Shown: positions 48,182 through 61,300 of the stretch, piece by piece
Numbering within the stretch: position 1 is the first letter of the stretch
Layout: each line of letters opens with the position of its first letter
From: Chlamydoabsidia padenii
Taxonomy: Eukaryota; Mucoromycota; Mucoromycetes; Mucorales; Cunninghamellaceae
DNA length: 64,000 nt
Assembly: GCA_025330725.1 (NCBI GenBank)
Contig: JAIWND010000003.1
Coordinates: forward strand, 1,302,001-1,366,000
Direction: 5' to 3'
The notes under the pieces: model-generated
The model's input: only the letters and a program-made list of their open reading frames with translations
Database searches by the model: none
Told to the model about the DNA's origin: nothing
Translations under genes and position numbers: made by a program

Positions 48182-49071
48182 TTATTTCTTGATGTAATCC
48201 AAAAATGACACAAGAGGTTGTTCTAGTTGACGATCAGTTGTCCCATTCACAAAAGTGAGTCTACGTCCATCTTGCGTCGTTTCACCTATCAAAGGAAGTA
48301 AGGAATTTATTATTACTAGTATCTTTTTATCAAAACAAGAGAGATGACTTACTGTATGAGTCTACATTATGATACCGACAAATCGCATGAGCAAGCCATC
48401 CTATCCAAATTAAAAACGGTGAGTATAGACTCTCCCCCCTATTTGATATGGCCCTGACTTACGTAGATAACTGTCGTCTATTTCCCATGTCAATAGTTCG
48501 TTTTCGTCCTGCCGTGATAAAAAGTTGACAAGTTGTTGTTCATATTGCATTACCCAACCTTCTGGTATGTGGTGTCGTTTCAAGCCATGTCGCATTTGTC
48601 TAGTTAGGTGAGGCAAATAAATATCGTCGTCATTGTTATTATCAAGAGTTGTATCGTCGTCTTCCATGTCCCATTGAAGAAAGCTGACCCTTGACGGTGG
48701 GTGGCCTGGTGGTTTAAGATCTTCTGGGTAAAGGACAGCAGCTGGATTGTCTTTAAGGTGATCTACTCTCCCCCCCCCAAAAAAAGTAGTTGGTAACGTT
48801 AACGGTCCCCCCCATCAGTGTTTTATAATTATACTTTACTGTTATCCCATCGTTTCCTTCGACGACTACCAGGTTTGCCAACACTCATGGCTATACGATT
48901 GGCTGTTGAATCCCGTTGAGGTAGTTTGTTGCCATGTGGTTGTTTCTTTGTGATGATGTGATGGTCAGTGGTCGTAGTCGTAGAGTGAAATTGGGCCCTC
49001 TCACGTTGAAGAGCTTCCCAATGAGCAGTAGACTCTACAAAAAATACTCTTGTCCCCGTCGTAGCTGCCAT
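48182..49071 (-). CDS. R3H-associated-domain-like protein (R3HDM4-type)
   Basis: Four exons (49071-48840, 48762-48463, 48400-48353, 48285-48182) give 227 residues. The start is MAATTGTRVFFV. A basic patch (GSRRRKRWDN) precedes a stretch reminiscent of the R3H-associated N-terminal domain, with PGHPPSRVSFLQWD and an acidic Asp/Asn run. Then come LPHLTRQMRHGLKRHH and the helix/strand region EQQLVNFLSRQDENELLTWEIDDSYLRWLAHAICRYHNVDS (in two exons), resembling the degenerate R3H of animal R3HDM4. The assignment is by pattern memory and is uncertain; a general nucleic-acid-binding role would follow. Divergent from the EF-hand gene, 169 bp between starts. Confidence 0.55.
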
Positions 49072-49147
49072 GATGATAAAAAGAGAAGAGACAAGTAAAC
49101 AAGGTCTTACAGAATATCCTGGATCGCTAAAAAAAAAAATCAAAACA

Positions 49148-49158
49148 TTCAAAACCCG
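49148..49158 (+). promoter_or_regulatory. TTCAAAACCCG element in R3H/EF-hand divergent promoter
   Basis: TTCAAAACCCG followed by AC, 83 bp before the EF-hand gene ATG and 77 bp from the opposite ATG, in a 169-bp divergent gap. Confidence 0.4.
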
Positions 49159-49240
49159 ACACTGGGGGCTGTTTCCTTTCATGTGGAGTTTTTTCATTTA
49201 TCTTTTCCTTCCATTTTCTTTTCCCTTCCTATCCACCAAC

Positions 49241-49308
49241 ATGGGCCAAAACAAAAGCAAAGACACCTATTTATTAACACAAAATACACACTGTAAGTTA
49301 TACACTGG

Positions 49309-49344
<36 letters not shown>

Positions 49345-50556
49345 CTTCTAATTACTCCACTTTTATCTTTTTCATTAAGTCTCTCAAAAGGAAATCGACA
49401 ATCTTCGACAGAACGTACAGGCATCAACAACAAAGAATGCCAACACAAACCATATCACCGAAGATGTATTTAAAGAGGTAGGGTAGGAACAAAGAAAAAA
49501 AAAAAAAGGGGGGGGGGAAAGGGAACTTGGCTATACTGGGTGGACGACATACTAAGGTTTTTGAATTTGTTATTATGCAGACGGTCAAGAAATGTGTCCC
49601 TGGTGTATCCTCTCATGACAATGTATTTTTGAAACGACTGTATGCAGCCTTTGATGAAGATGATACTAAAAGTATTGATTTCCAGTAAGTATAGGGGGGG
49701 TCATGTGCTTTTGCTTTAATCAAACTAACTTTATTCTTTATTTGGTATAGGCAATTTGTGGACGGACTTGGTATTTTTATGAAAGGTACACCTGAAGAAA
49801 AACTGGAATGTAAGTAACAAGAAGAAAAGAATTAAAGGATGATAACTTACACTCTGGCTTAGTATCATTCAAGTTATATGATGTGAAGCATACTGGTTAT
49901 CTCACGAGACCTGACTTGGAGCGCGTCATGATACAATTGGTAATGCATAATCACACTGATACAAACCATCCACTCACTCTCTCTTTTCTTTTTATTTATG
50001 AGTAGTCTCAAGCAGCCTCAGATGATGATCACAGTTGTGATATCAAATCCATGGTCAATCGAATGTTTGATGATTTGGATGTAGATGATGATGGTAGATT
50101 AGTAAGTCAATGAAGAAAGAAAAAGAGAAATACTGATTCATCTTTTTAAAGACATTTGAAGAATACAAGTTATCTGTGATGAAAGAACCTTTGGTTGTCG
50201 ACTTTTTGGAACAATTCCTAGCCGAACATCATATCTCACAAACTTCTCGTACATCTTCTGTCAGTTCTAGCTCATCCAGTCATCCACAAAGACTATCACT
50301 CACTTCATCCAACACCATCCACTCATCACCACGACTCTCAATTAAAGTATCACAAGCAGAACTGTTGGAATACGGGCAACAACAACATAGTCCTACCTCT
50401 TCACCCACTACAAGTTTAGGATCCAGGAACAATAATAATAGTAGTCCACGACAACATCGACTCAGCAGGCCGACAAGTATGACAAGTTTGGATGCAGCTG
50501 TATTCATCATGGATCTTGGTCATTCGGAACGACCTATGGGATCCTCGACAAAATGA
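49241..50556 (+). CDS. Myristoylation-motif EF-hand calcium-binding protein
   Basis: Seven exons (49241-49292, 49380-49477, 49581-49684, 49751-49809, 49863-49939, 50006-50101, 50152-50556) give 296 residues. MGQNKSK has Gly2/Ser6, the N-myristoylation pattern used by recoverin and calcineurin-B relatives. EF-hands: a degenerate one at FDEDDTKSIDFQQF, one at LYDVKHTGYLTRPDLE, and a canonical one DVDDDGRLTFEE (D1, D3, D5, E12). The layout GTPEEKLEL...LYD fits the calcineurin B/EFCAB1 branch. The last 110 residues are Ser/Gln/Asn-rich and disordered, which is unusual for that group. Intron 1 contains (TA)n. Role: calcium sensor, partner unknown. Confidence 0.82.
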
Positions 50557-50838
50557 ATCAACTTCTGTCAATTACCTTTTTTGGTCATATTATATATATA
50601 TATATATATATCGTACTCTTATTATTTACTATTTATAATTTAACACAACCATCAATATTAGTTATCTTGGTCGTATATATGTAACCCCTTAGTTTTACTA
50701 TATCACATGTTTATAAAAAAAGACAATTTTTTTTTTTTAATCATTTGGACTTGTTTTATTATGTGATTAATTAAATAAAAAAGAAGAGATATGTGTATGG
50801 GGGGGGGTTTAAAAAAAAAGGTATATCCTACATAGGCA

Positions 50839-52632
50839 TTATGATCCCAAATCAATTCCTTCATCATCCACATTACGAGCCACCCAGTCGATTTGTTCCA
50901 AGATTTGTTTTCGCCATGACCAATCGAATAAGAATCCAGCATGTTCTAGTCCAGGCATCATTCGATTATCCACACCACATTTGGTCAAATACTTGGAAAC
51001 CATAGGACTACCCACTATACGATCTTCTCCGGATAAAAACACAATGGAATTGTTTAAAGGCGAAGGTTGATCCACCACATCTTTAGGTTCGGTCGGATCA
51101 GCAAAGTAGATACATTGGAACCATTGGAAGTGGCGAGAGAGATAATGGCTAATGTAAAGTTCCCTAGATGCTATATACAACATCACAAACTAAAATAGAG
51201 AGAAAGAGAGAAAGAGTTAATAAAAGTGAATTCATGTTTTAAGAGACACAGGACTTGCCTCGATGATTCTTGATGGGACCCGATGGATAAAGTTGAAGCA
51301 TACTTGTGGATAATGCAATAAGAAGCAAATAGGATCAATCAGGACAGTACCCGCCACCACCAAAGGCGCATTTGTCAACATCCAACTAGTCACCGCCGTA
51401 CCAAGAGAGTGAGAGACAAAAATAGCATGTTCATAACCGTGATCCTGCAACATCCCCTTGATATCCTCCACGATGGTCAATGCATCAGGCACATCATCCA
51501 CCATGCGCATTGCCACAAATGGTAGTTCCACCAAAAACAAGGGCCGATCCAGTCCAACCAATCGATAGATGAATTCAACATAGCACATCAATCCAGCCCC
51601 AATCCCATGAATAAACACTAGTGGAGTCTTTGCCGTTGTCTCACCCCGAGTATCTTCCACCGATCGATGCCAGTAGACGATTCGCTTCATGTCATGACGG
51701 TCAGTTGTAGGTGTGGATGGGATTGATTTTGTTGATTTCATCGAATGTCGACCAAACAGGTATGTGTTGCACCAAACAAAGACCCGATGTAGGTTATAAA
51801 GTGCCCCACCCCAAACAGCACCATGATCACCATAGACTTGGAATCGCCAACACCATTGTAACGCCAGCATGTTGAATGTGGCTGTAGAGAGATAAAGACC
51901 AAGATAGAGTAAGAGGGGTCGGTGCACTGCCAAAACGGGGTCCAAATTCAAACGGATACACTGTAGATCAGGATTAAAGCCAGGTGTGAATTCGATTTGG
52001 AATTCATCTTCTGCCGTTTTGATCATCCATTCCAATTCCTGTGCCCAGTCTTCATTGGAGAGTACATATGCCAAATTATCATGCCAAAAAGCCCAGCAAA
52101 ACCTACAACAATAAACAAAAAGAGATTAAAGTGAGTCCCCTTTTTATCTCTACACATAGAACACCGACTATGTGTAACCTGATCCCTGATTTTCCATCCT
52201 ATATGTATTACATACTTACCATAAAGCCAAATTTTCACGATGGATATCTTCAAAGGTAGGGTGAGACATATCATGTTCATAATAAAACCATCCTATCGAC
52301 CATGCCTTGACATCTTCAATAGCATTCAAGCATTTCCAATAAAGCTGTTTTCGTTGGTCTAGAGTCAAAGATTGTTTAGGTTTCCTGATCGCTTGAAGTC
52401 GATTATAAGCTATCACATAATAGAGATAAAAGATACATTCCATGGCGATCCAAATCCTTGCCAGATGACCCCACCAAGAGTAAGTATTGTCGTCTACATG
52501 ATAGTATGGTTGCTGTTGATTGATAGAGTGGATGATGAATGGTGTAGTACTGTTGGTCCAAGGTGCAGAGATTGCTGATACACCATAGGGTACCAATAGC
52601 AGTAGGGTGAGTAATGATGGAATAATGACCAT
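50839..52632 (-). CDS. Membrane-anchored alpha/beta hydrolase
   Basis: Three exons (52632-52220, 52102-51259, 51189-50839) give 535 residues. Exon 2 ends at a GC donor (ATCGAG|GCAAGT). There is an N-terminal hydrophobic segment (MVIIPSLLTLLLLVPYGVSA), a second (HLARIWIAMECIFYLYYVIA), then a lipase/esterase-type fold. The oxyanion loop is FIHGIGAGLMCYVEF, the nucleophile elbow FVSHSLGTAVTS (SxSxG instead of GxSxG), the acid LSGEDRIVGSP and the catalytic His LEHAGFLFDW. It resembles large uncharacterised fungal hydrolases of the ER or lipid-droplet type. Substrate unknown; lipid ester is an inference. Confidence 0.82.
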
Positions 52633-53140
52633 AATTATACCGTCAAGTAGATGAAGTGTATTACAATGGGTAAAAGAGAAGAAGAGGGAAAAGAATAAAA
52701 GTGGATATCAAAAATTAAAAAGTATGAATAAAAAGGGGAGAGAGACTAGTTAAAATGGGTAAGGATATGTATGTCAAAATAGTTTATATGATCAGATTGA
52801 CTAGGAATCAGTGATTTGATAAATTGTTAAGGAGTCATAAAAAAAAAAAAAAGTGATTGAGTGTGTTTGTGCGTATATGTAGGAAGGTGAATCAGTTTTT
52901 TTTTTCTTTTTCTTTTGGGTTTTGTTTTTTTTGTATGGTGGGGTGATGTAATAATGATAAAGGAGTATTGAGTAAGAAGGGGAGGGAGATGAGGATGAGG
53001 ATGAGGAGGAGGAGGAGGAAGAGGAGGAGGGAAGGTGAACCCATTATATATATATATATATATATATAGTATTTCAATGGGAAGATGTCAAACCGATTTC
53101 ACATGTAGAGTGATGTTTCATTCATTGTAGGGTAGTGCTT
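52633..53140. other. 508 bp intergenic, low complexity
   Basis: An A-run at 52840-52851, a T-rich block, an approximately (GAG/GAT)n purine-rich tract 52980-53035 and a (TA)n tract 53043-53068. No gene seen. Confidence 0.45.
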
Positions 53141-53962
53141 CTATTTTCTATAGGTCAGTTCTATTAAGAATGATTATGAGTTCCTTTTGCATCTTTTACA
53201 TTCCATACCACTTTATCAGTTGTATTTATTCTTTTTTTCTTATCATTACCTCGAAGTCTTGCACGCAAAGAATCCAGTTCTGGAATCGGTCGATCAAAAT
53301 GATACTATGGAAAGAAAGGGGAGTTAGTATAATTAAAAAAGACTTATCTTACTTACATTAAATTGTGATGATACCCTTGGTATAACGTTATCCAACACAA
53401 AAGATACATTCATCAAAGCCGCAGATCGCTGTCAAAAAAAAAAAAAAAAAAAAAATGTTATGCATTAATGCAGATTGTTCTTTACCCTTGTTATTTTTCA
53501 TATTCTTTACCTGGTCCTTACTGAGATCCCTTTTTTGGCTTTCATTCAACATCGATCGAAGATAATGTTCTGTTAAGCGAGATACACTATCAATCACTGT
53601 CGTATATAACTAAAAAAAGAAAAAGAAAAACACAAGGGGAAGGGGTCCAGTAAGTCACCTTTTGCTTTTCTAGTTGTTTCTTCAATCTTGATACTTACCG
53701 GAAGTTTGGCTATTAGACAGATATCATTCACAAATTTGACCAACAAGTTATAAAAGCTGACCACGCTTGAAGTCACCTTTACATCAGGACCCAAACTTTG
53801 ACTGGATACGGTGGTAAAGTTATCGTTATGCACAAATTTGTCGATCTTGATGCCAATTTTCTTTTCATATGCCACTACAGTTTCTTTGGTGTTTTCCATA
53901 AAGAGATCTTCTAATAAGAATTTCAAATCAAGACCCACTTTGCGGAGCTACAAAACATAGAC

Positions 53963-54004
<42 letters not shown>

Positions 54005-54794
54005 TCAATTATTACTTGTTCCCCTTTCCTTTATCATTGATACTTACCATAGAGCATTGGTCGAGTGTGGACTTGAAGCAATCGGATATCACCTGGCAGC
54101 TGAGTTGGTGTTGGTAGAAGACTTGTCGTTTATAGATTTCCGCATATATTTCAGTCTGTTCACGCACCCAAGTAACAAAGCCTATTAAAGAGTTTGAGTT
54201 TGAGTTTGAGATTCATATTATGATTTCAGTTATTCACCTGAAGACATTGCATTTTGCTTAAATGAGTCTCGGTACCATTCGCAAGTATTTCTAATGAGTG
54301 TATAAACCACCAATGCCAATTCATTAATGTATGTCGTCGTATCGCCTTCAAAGATAAGTTGCCTAAATGTAAATATGCATATGTTAAAAAAAAAAAAAAA
54401 AGAATCCACCGACTCCTATCTTGACCCCCGCCCCCTTTTATTCCTCCATCCTGCAACTTGCCTTATTCGTTTCTTGATAATAAGTGAACGTGTTGCCAAA
54501 AACACTTCTCGTGCCTAGAATACATAATAAAAAGGAGTTTAGGGATCACATTGTTGAAAGAAGGGAAAAAAAAATGTTTATCATTACCTTTTCACCCTTG
54601 TCAAGTCGTAGTAGCCAATCCACATACCGTTGGAATTGTAGTTTGGTCAGTAAAGGATTTCCAAGGTCACTACATATGGTCGCACTAAGCGTGTCTGTGT
54701 ATTTCGCCACCTGGTCTATAATATCGCGTACAAAAGGAGGAGGATTGCCAGAGTAGACAGATAATATACCACGTGCTATGATCAGGATCACGTT

Positions 54795-54830
<36 letters not shown>

Positions 54831-56560
54831 TAGACATGGCTTGTTAGTGTTTTTATTACTACAAGTTGATTCGTGCATTTACCTTTTCCGATACACGTGA
54901 CAGCATCTTCGAATTGGCGTAGAGCAATCATCACTTCGAGTTCATCAGGGAGTTGTTCCAGCCATAATCGATCTTCTTCATCCAATCTGATATCCTTGGT
55001 TTGTCCTTGCCTGAGTTCATTTAGGGGGTTACCAGCATCCTAAATAGATATAAACAAGGTGAGTTCAATGCAAAAAAGTCCATATTGTCGATCCTGACTA
55101 GTTAGCAATTACCCTAAAGTGAGCTACATTAATTGTATAGAGATGAGGAATTAGTTCATTTGCCACTCATATCATCCTATTTTTTTTTTTTTTACCACCA
55201 GCTGCTGTCTGTTCCATAACATTGATTTTATCGTCGTCCAAGAGTCTTGTAAAAGAATGGAATAAGGCAATATTTTCTTCAGGTCGTCCAGATCGGTAGG
55301 CATATGTTTTGTTTCCTACATGTATATTGATCCCATCCACTAAATATAATATATATATATATATATATATAAGTCAAGTATCTATCTATACATTTGTATG
55401 ATTGTGTATATTACCATCAGATTGAGTCCTTTCCACCATCCGCATGTCGTGAACGTTCCAACAGTACATCGCCACCAATTTGTATCTTGTTGACATGGAT
55501 CTGTTTTTTCTTGTTGCAACCAATAGACAATCATTCAGTAAAAAGATATGGACGTGTTGTCGAGGTTGACCTGAGGCTGGATCCATTTCAGTAAAGTTGG
55601 CGAATTCCCGGATGATGTGTCGTCCAGGTGCATATTTGACAAATTTCTATAGTCGTGTCCGAGAATAAATGGTTACTATATGGTCTATATCGTTTCTGCC
55701 TTCTTGCTCTTCTTACCTGAGATCCTTCGACATTTTCCCATAAAGCAGTGAGTTGGGATCGATAAACAGCCTGCAAGTCGGTTGACATCAAATCACTTGG
55801 TTTTCTTGTAGATATGACAATTTCAGTATCTTCTATTATTGCATGTATATGAAAAGTTAGTCCATTCAATACGAGTTCTTATTTCCTGTTATTTGATATT
55901 ACCGTTCATATTCCCTTCGTCCACCTGGTCAGCCATAGTCAAGAAGCCTTGCCAAATACCACGGACATCATTTAGGTACATTTTTAAATGCGTAACACCA
56001 CCATCTAGATTAGCTATTTCTTTGGAAAGAGAGACAAATTGGGTGTAGTTGCGATACACATTACGTTGTAGATCCCCACCAACAGTATGTTTGGCTTCCA
56101 TCAATGACTTGTGGAAACCACGTATATCTTCTTCGCTAGCATTACCGAGAAGTTGTTTGACAACTATATATATATATATATATATATAAAGAAAGACTTA
56201 ATAAAGTGGTCCATCAAATCTGTGAGACTTACCTTCTTGAGGTTGAAGGTTATCACTTGCAAATCGGTGTAAATCGATAGTGATAGGACCAGATGCCATT
56301 GGCATATTGGTGGTTGTCCGTGTTGCTAAATTGGCTGGTTTAGATGATGAGTTTGCGCGGAGACCAGGTGATGATGATGTCTGTTCGGAGAATGTCGAAG
56401 ATGAAGTTGAAGCAGTCGAAGAGGTGATATTGAATCGAGTAGTGTCACTATAGGTGCTACTGTGACTGCTGCTGTTTTTACCTCCTTGTCGATCCTTGTC
56501 TTTTCTTCGTAGAGCATCTATACCCACCGTCTTCTTGCGTAAAACGTTGGCTGATTTCAT
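53141..56560 (-). CDS. EXO84: Exocyst subunit Exo84
   Basis: Part of the octameric exocyst that tethers secretory vesicles at growth sites. About 16-17 short exons. The N-terminus is Ser/Thr-rich (MKSANVLRKKTVGIDALRRK). The conserved helical segment is VVKQLLGNASEEDIRGFHKS and YTQFVSLSKEIANLDGGV. The PH domain (about 55.7-55.2 kb) contains HIIREFANFTEMDPASG, HVHIFLLNDCLLVATRK and RYKLVAMYCWNVHDM. The diagnostic Exo84 helical core begins RLDEEDRLWLEQLPDELEVM and continues ALRQFEDAV, followed by a long helical C-terminal domain (FVTWVREQTEIYAEIYKRQV, LRKVGLDLKFLLEDLF). One exon is only 11 nt (55123-55113). The last junction is uncertain: spliced, the protein ends ...ELTYRK at 53141; unspliced it ends at 53164. 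Confidence 0.9.
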
Positions 56561-56748
56561 TTAATGTGTGTGTGAATAATGGAGAGTATAAACCAGGCCA
56601 ATATAAGATATAATAAAAGGTGTAAAGTAGATATAAAGTAGATATATATTAGGTATTATAACAGTAATGATAATACGAGTGGATATAACAGGAAGAAAAG
56701 GAAGAGAAAGAAGTTGTAGACGAAATTATATTTAAAAGAGAAATTCAA

Positions 56749-56760
56749 TTTCAAATCCCG
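56749..56760 (+). promoter_or_regulatory. TTTCAAATCCCG element in EXO84/inositol-kinase divergent promoter
   Basis: Exact TTTCAAATCCCG ending 80 bp before the plus-strand ATG and 189 bp from the EXO84 ATG. Confidence 0.5.
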
Positions 56761-56839
56761 CATCCGTCAATTGGAACAGAAAAAAAAAAAAGTGACACTT
56801 GCCTCTTTCCTCTTTCACTCTTCTCTTTTCAATTTACAC

Positions 56840-57451
56840 ATGGCCTCTTCTCACCAACTGATCAAGTTTGAAAATCAAGTGGCTGGTCATGATAATCTTT
56901 TACAACTATCGACGAACGATCTAATGGTACTTAAACCTTCGATACAACAAGAACGCGAATTCTATGAAGGCAGCCTACAATACGAAGATTTTATGGAATG
57001 GATACCCGAATGCTATGGTACTTTGCGTGCGTCTACAGATAAAGAAATGCAGCTTTTGAACAATGGACAAGATATTGCTACTCTACAAACCGATGCTCTG
57101 ACTAGTGGCTCTCCTATAGTAGATTCTGCCGATGGTGATGATATCCTTTTTATATTATAATACTATGCTTTCAATACGGGACAAGTTGATGTATACTCTA
57201 AACTTTTTCAAGTATCCTTAACTCTCTCTCTCTCTCTCAACACAGCATCTTTGTTTAGAAAACATCCTTAGTGGATTTACCCGGCCCTGTATAATGGACA
57301 TTAAACTGGGATACAAGATATACGAAGACACAGCAGACGAAGCCAAACGGATCAAGATGATTAAGAATGCTAAAGGAACGACGATCGAATCATTAGGTTT
57401 GCGGATATCAGGGATGAAGGCAAGTTATTGCGATGATGAAAAGCCCAAGCC

Positions 57452-57490
<39 letters not shown>

Positions 57491-58080
57491 CCCTATAGAC
57501 ATTTGATTCTGTTCAACGACACTATACATCGTACCCCAAGCAATACGGTCGTGAACGAACCAAGGACAACTTTCTTAATGGTTTACTCTCCTTCTTCTAC
57601 CCTACTTTTCAGCTGGATGATAATATGGGTCCGGACAACATTCCTCAGTACTGCACACGATCAAAAGATAAACAGGATGGCAACATTATTAAAAAACCAG
57701 TGACAAAAAAGAAAATGGAATGGATTCTGGAACATTATATGGATACAATCAACGACATGAGGACATTTATTGAACATCACTCTGAACTACAATTGGTGGG
57801 TTGCTCTCTTTTGTTGGTGTATGAAGGGGATGCAGCGGCTGCTCAACAAGTATGGAAACGGATGCTAGAAGAAGATCGACAACAGGACATGACGATTAAT
57901 CATGGTAATGATGATGACGATGCTGATCTAGTGGAACCAAAACTGTGTGATATTCGATTGATTGACTTTGGACGATCTCGGTGGGTGCCTGAAAGGACAG
58001 AACAAGATACTTCTTTTATTAAGGCCTTGGATAACTTGCTAGTCATGTTGAATCAAGTACTCGAACTATCACCTTGCTAA
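56840..58080 (+). CDS. ARG82: Inositol polyphosphate multikinase (Arg82/IPMK type)
   Basis: Phosphorylates inositol tris- and tetrakisphosphates on the path to InsP5/6. Three exons: 56840-57118, 57246-57419 and 57499-58080, giving 344 residues. The second intron has a GC donor (ATGAAG|GCAAGT); the first uses ATA|GTAGAT. Motifs: N-lobe HDNLLQLSTNDLMVLKPSI, the PxxxDxKxG inositol-binding signature PCIMDIKLGYKIYEDTA (residues 107-123), GTTIESLGLRISGM, hinge-like CSLLLVYEGD (about 253-262), and the DFG-equivalent IRLIDFGRSRWVP (about 304-316). Length and lack of long insertions fit Arg82/IPMK rather than Kcs1 (IP6K). A long T-run occupies the second intron. Confidence 0.92.
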
Positions 58081-58321
58081 TATTTGACCTTCTTTTCCCT
58101 CTAGTTATAGTTATTCATGCCTTTTTTACTAATTAATTAATCAATAAATGTCTGTTTGCTAACTCTATACCATTTGCATGAACCGGCGGAATTGAAAAAT
58201 CCTGGCTGCGGGTGTTGGAAAAGTGGCTTGTGATGATTTTTTTTATTTTTTGTTCGCCTTTTGCACTCCCTTTCCGCTTCTTTCTTTCTCTTTATTTTAA
58301 CACTTGCACATTTTTTAAACC

Positions 58322-61300
58322 ATGGGTAAAAAGAAGTCCAACAACAAGAAGAAAGACGACTACTGGGATGAAGATTTTGAACAAGATGCGGTTGCCATTG
58401 GTGCTTCTACTGGTGCTGAACCCGAAGACGATGATACCTTTGCCAAACACTCTGCTTCTTTTGCCGCGCTTGCCGAAATTGAAGATGACGACGATGGGTA
58501 AGAAGAGCTCTATTAAAGATGATGGATATTAACATGCTAATGATACTTTTTTGTTTGTAGATTAATGGCCATGGTCAACAAAGCAGCCAAGTCCAAGGTC
58601 AAGAAGAACAAGAAGAAGCAAAAGCAGGTCATCTCAGACGACGAAGAAGACGAACTTGCTGTACCACCACCTGCTGTTGACGACAATGAAGAAGATGACC
58701 TCGACTGGGTGAACGACAAGAAGAACAAGAAGAAGAACAAGAAACAACAAAACAGCATTCCTCTTCCTCCTTTGGACGACGACAACAACAAGGGTGATGA
58801 CGATGACTCTGGACGACTACTCACCAAGAAGGAAAAGGAAAAAATCAAAAAGGAAAAAGCCAAGGAAGCCAAACGACTTGCAGCATTGGAAAAGAAGCAA
58901 AAACAAGCTGAAGAGGATGCCGCTTTCGAAAAACTGATGGGTGAATCTGCTGCTGGTGCCCCTACCAACGACGACGACGATGATGCTACTCCTGCTGGTG
59001 GAAAATCAAAGAGTCAACTCAAGAAGGAAAAGTTGAAGAAGAAACTTGAAAACAAGGCAGCTGCTGCTAGTGCTCCTCCTCCTCCCGAACCTACTCCTGT
59101 CGAAGTTCCTGGTGGAAAGGGTGGTAAAAAGAAAGGTGGTAATGTCGCTGCTCTTCGTGTAAGTAGTAAATCATAATACGTTTTGTTAAAATGATACTGA
59201 TTTTTTACTTTGTAGAAAATGATTGAAGCGCAAAAGGCTGCCGAAGAAGAAGCTCAACGTCTTGCTGAAGAAGAACGTCTCCGTGCTGAAGAAGAAGAAC
59301 GTCTGTTGGCCGAAGAAGAAGAACGTCTTGAAGCTGCTCGTCTTGCAAAGAAGGAAAAGGAAAAGGTAAATTATCTCTTCTTATGGGGTATAATTGATAA
59401 TCAGACTAATTATGATCGGGAATGGTGGTGTTTTAATAGGCTAAAAAGGAACAACTTCGAAAGGAAGGTAAACTACTCACCAAGGCTCAAAAGGAAGCTC
59501 AACGCCGTGCTCAACTCCGTCATCAACAAATGATTGAATCTGGCCAAGTCAAGGTGCAAGCTTTGGAATCTACTGGTGAAGGTGAACAACAAAAGAAACG
59601 GGTCATCTATGGTAATAAGAAGAAGAAGGGTCCCACCAAGGAAGAACTTGAAAAGAAGAAGGAGGAAGAAGAACGTCAACGTCGGGAAGCTGAAGAAGCC
59701 GAAAAAGCTAAACAAGCTGCTGCTGCTGCTGCTGCTAAAGAAGAAGAATGTAAGTATAGTTTTAAAAAAATAGAGGGAGGTAAAGCTAATCCAACCTTTT
59801 TTTTTAAAATCATAGCTTCTGAAGATGACTGGGAAAAGGCTGCTTTAAGTAGTGATGATGAAAAACCTGCTGAAACCAAGGCTGATGAAGACGTCAAGGA
59901 TGATTGGGAAGAAGAAAGCGAAGAAGAAGAAGAAGAAAAGCCTGAAGTCAAGAAAACTGCTCCTGCTCCTGCCGCCAAGAAGACTCCTGCTGCTCCTGTC
60001 AAGAAAGCTCCTACTGCTCCTACCAAGAAAGCTCCTGCCAAGGTGGAAGAATCCTCTGATGAAGAATCTTCCGATGACGGCTCTGACGACTCTGACGACG
60101 ACTCCGATGACTATGACTCTGATGACGACAGTGATGATGATAGCTCTGACGAAGAACTGACTGCAACTCAACGTATGGCTCTGGAAAAGAAGGAAGCTGC
60201 TGCTGCTCGCCGGGTGCAACGACAAAAAGAAGCCATGGAAAATCGATCTCAAGATGATTTGCGCTCTCCTATTTGCTGTATTTTGGGTCACGTAGATACT
60301 GGTAAGTGTGGATGAATAACCATAGTGGGGGTGTTTACAAGTAGACTAATGAAAAAACTGATTTTATATAGGTAAAACCAAATTGCTGGACAAGATTCGA
60401 CAAACCAATGTACAAGAAGGTGAAGCTGGTGGTATTACTCAACAAATTGGTGCTACTTATTTCCCTGGTGAAGCTATTGAAAAGAAGACAGCGGTGTTGG
60501 GTGAAAAACGTGTTGAAAAGCTCAAGGTGCCTGGTCTTTTGGTGATCGATACCCCTGGGCACGAATCGTTTACCAATTTGCGTACTCGTGGTAGCTCTCT
60601 CTGTAATATTGCTATTTTGGTGGTGGATATCATGCACGGCCTGGAACCTCAAACCTTGGAATCTATCCGGCTTTTACGTGATCGCAAGACTCCCTTTGTT
60701 GTCGCCTTGAACAAGATTGATCGTCTATTCCAATGGGAAGCTACTCCTGACAACTCATTTGAAGATTCTCTGGCCAAGCAAAAGAAATCTGTCCGTGATG
60801 AATTCGAAACCCGGGTGACCAACACCATTGTCGCCTTTGCTGAACAAGGTCTCAACGCTCAATTATACTATAAGAACAAGAACTTTGCCAAATACGTGTC
60901 CTTGGTCCCTACTTCTGCGCACACTGGTGAAGGTATTCCTGATATGCTCAATCTCTTGGTCAACTTGACTCAATCGCGTATGAGTGACAAGCTAATGTAC
61001 ATTACAGAACTGGAATGTACGGTCTTGGAAGTCAAGGTGATTGAAGGTTTGGGTACAACCATTGATGTCGTCCTCGTGAATGGCTGGTTACATGAAGGTG
61101 ACAAGATCGTGGTGTGTGGTCTCAATGGTCCTATCGTCACCAATGTGCGTGCTCTTTTAACTCCCCAACCTCTACGTGAACTGCGAATCAAATCACAATA
61201 TGTCCGACACGAATCGATCAAGGCGGCAATGGGTATCAAGATCTCTGCTCCCGATTTGGAAAAGGCCATTGCTGGTTCACGCCTCTTGGTGTGTGGCCCT

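Noticed and set aside
52960..53070. Purine-rich and (TA)n tract suspected as centromeric or origin sequence
   Set aside because: Simple-sequence low complexity only; no supporting feature.
58537..60291. Long Ser/Phe-rich minus-strand open frames across eIF5B
   Set aside because: Shadows of the Lys/Glu/Asp-repeat coding strand of eIF5B.
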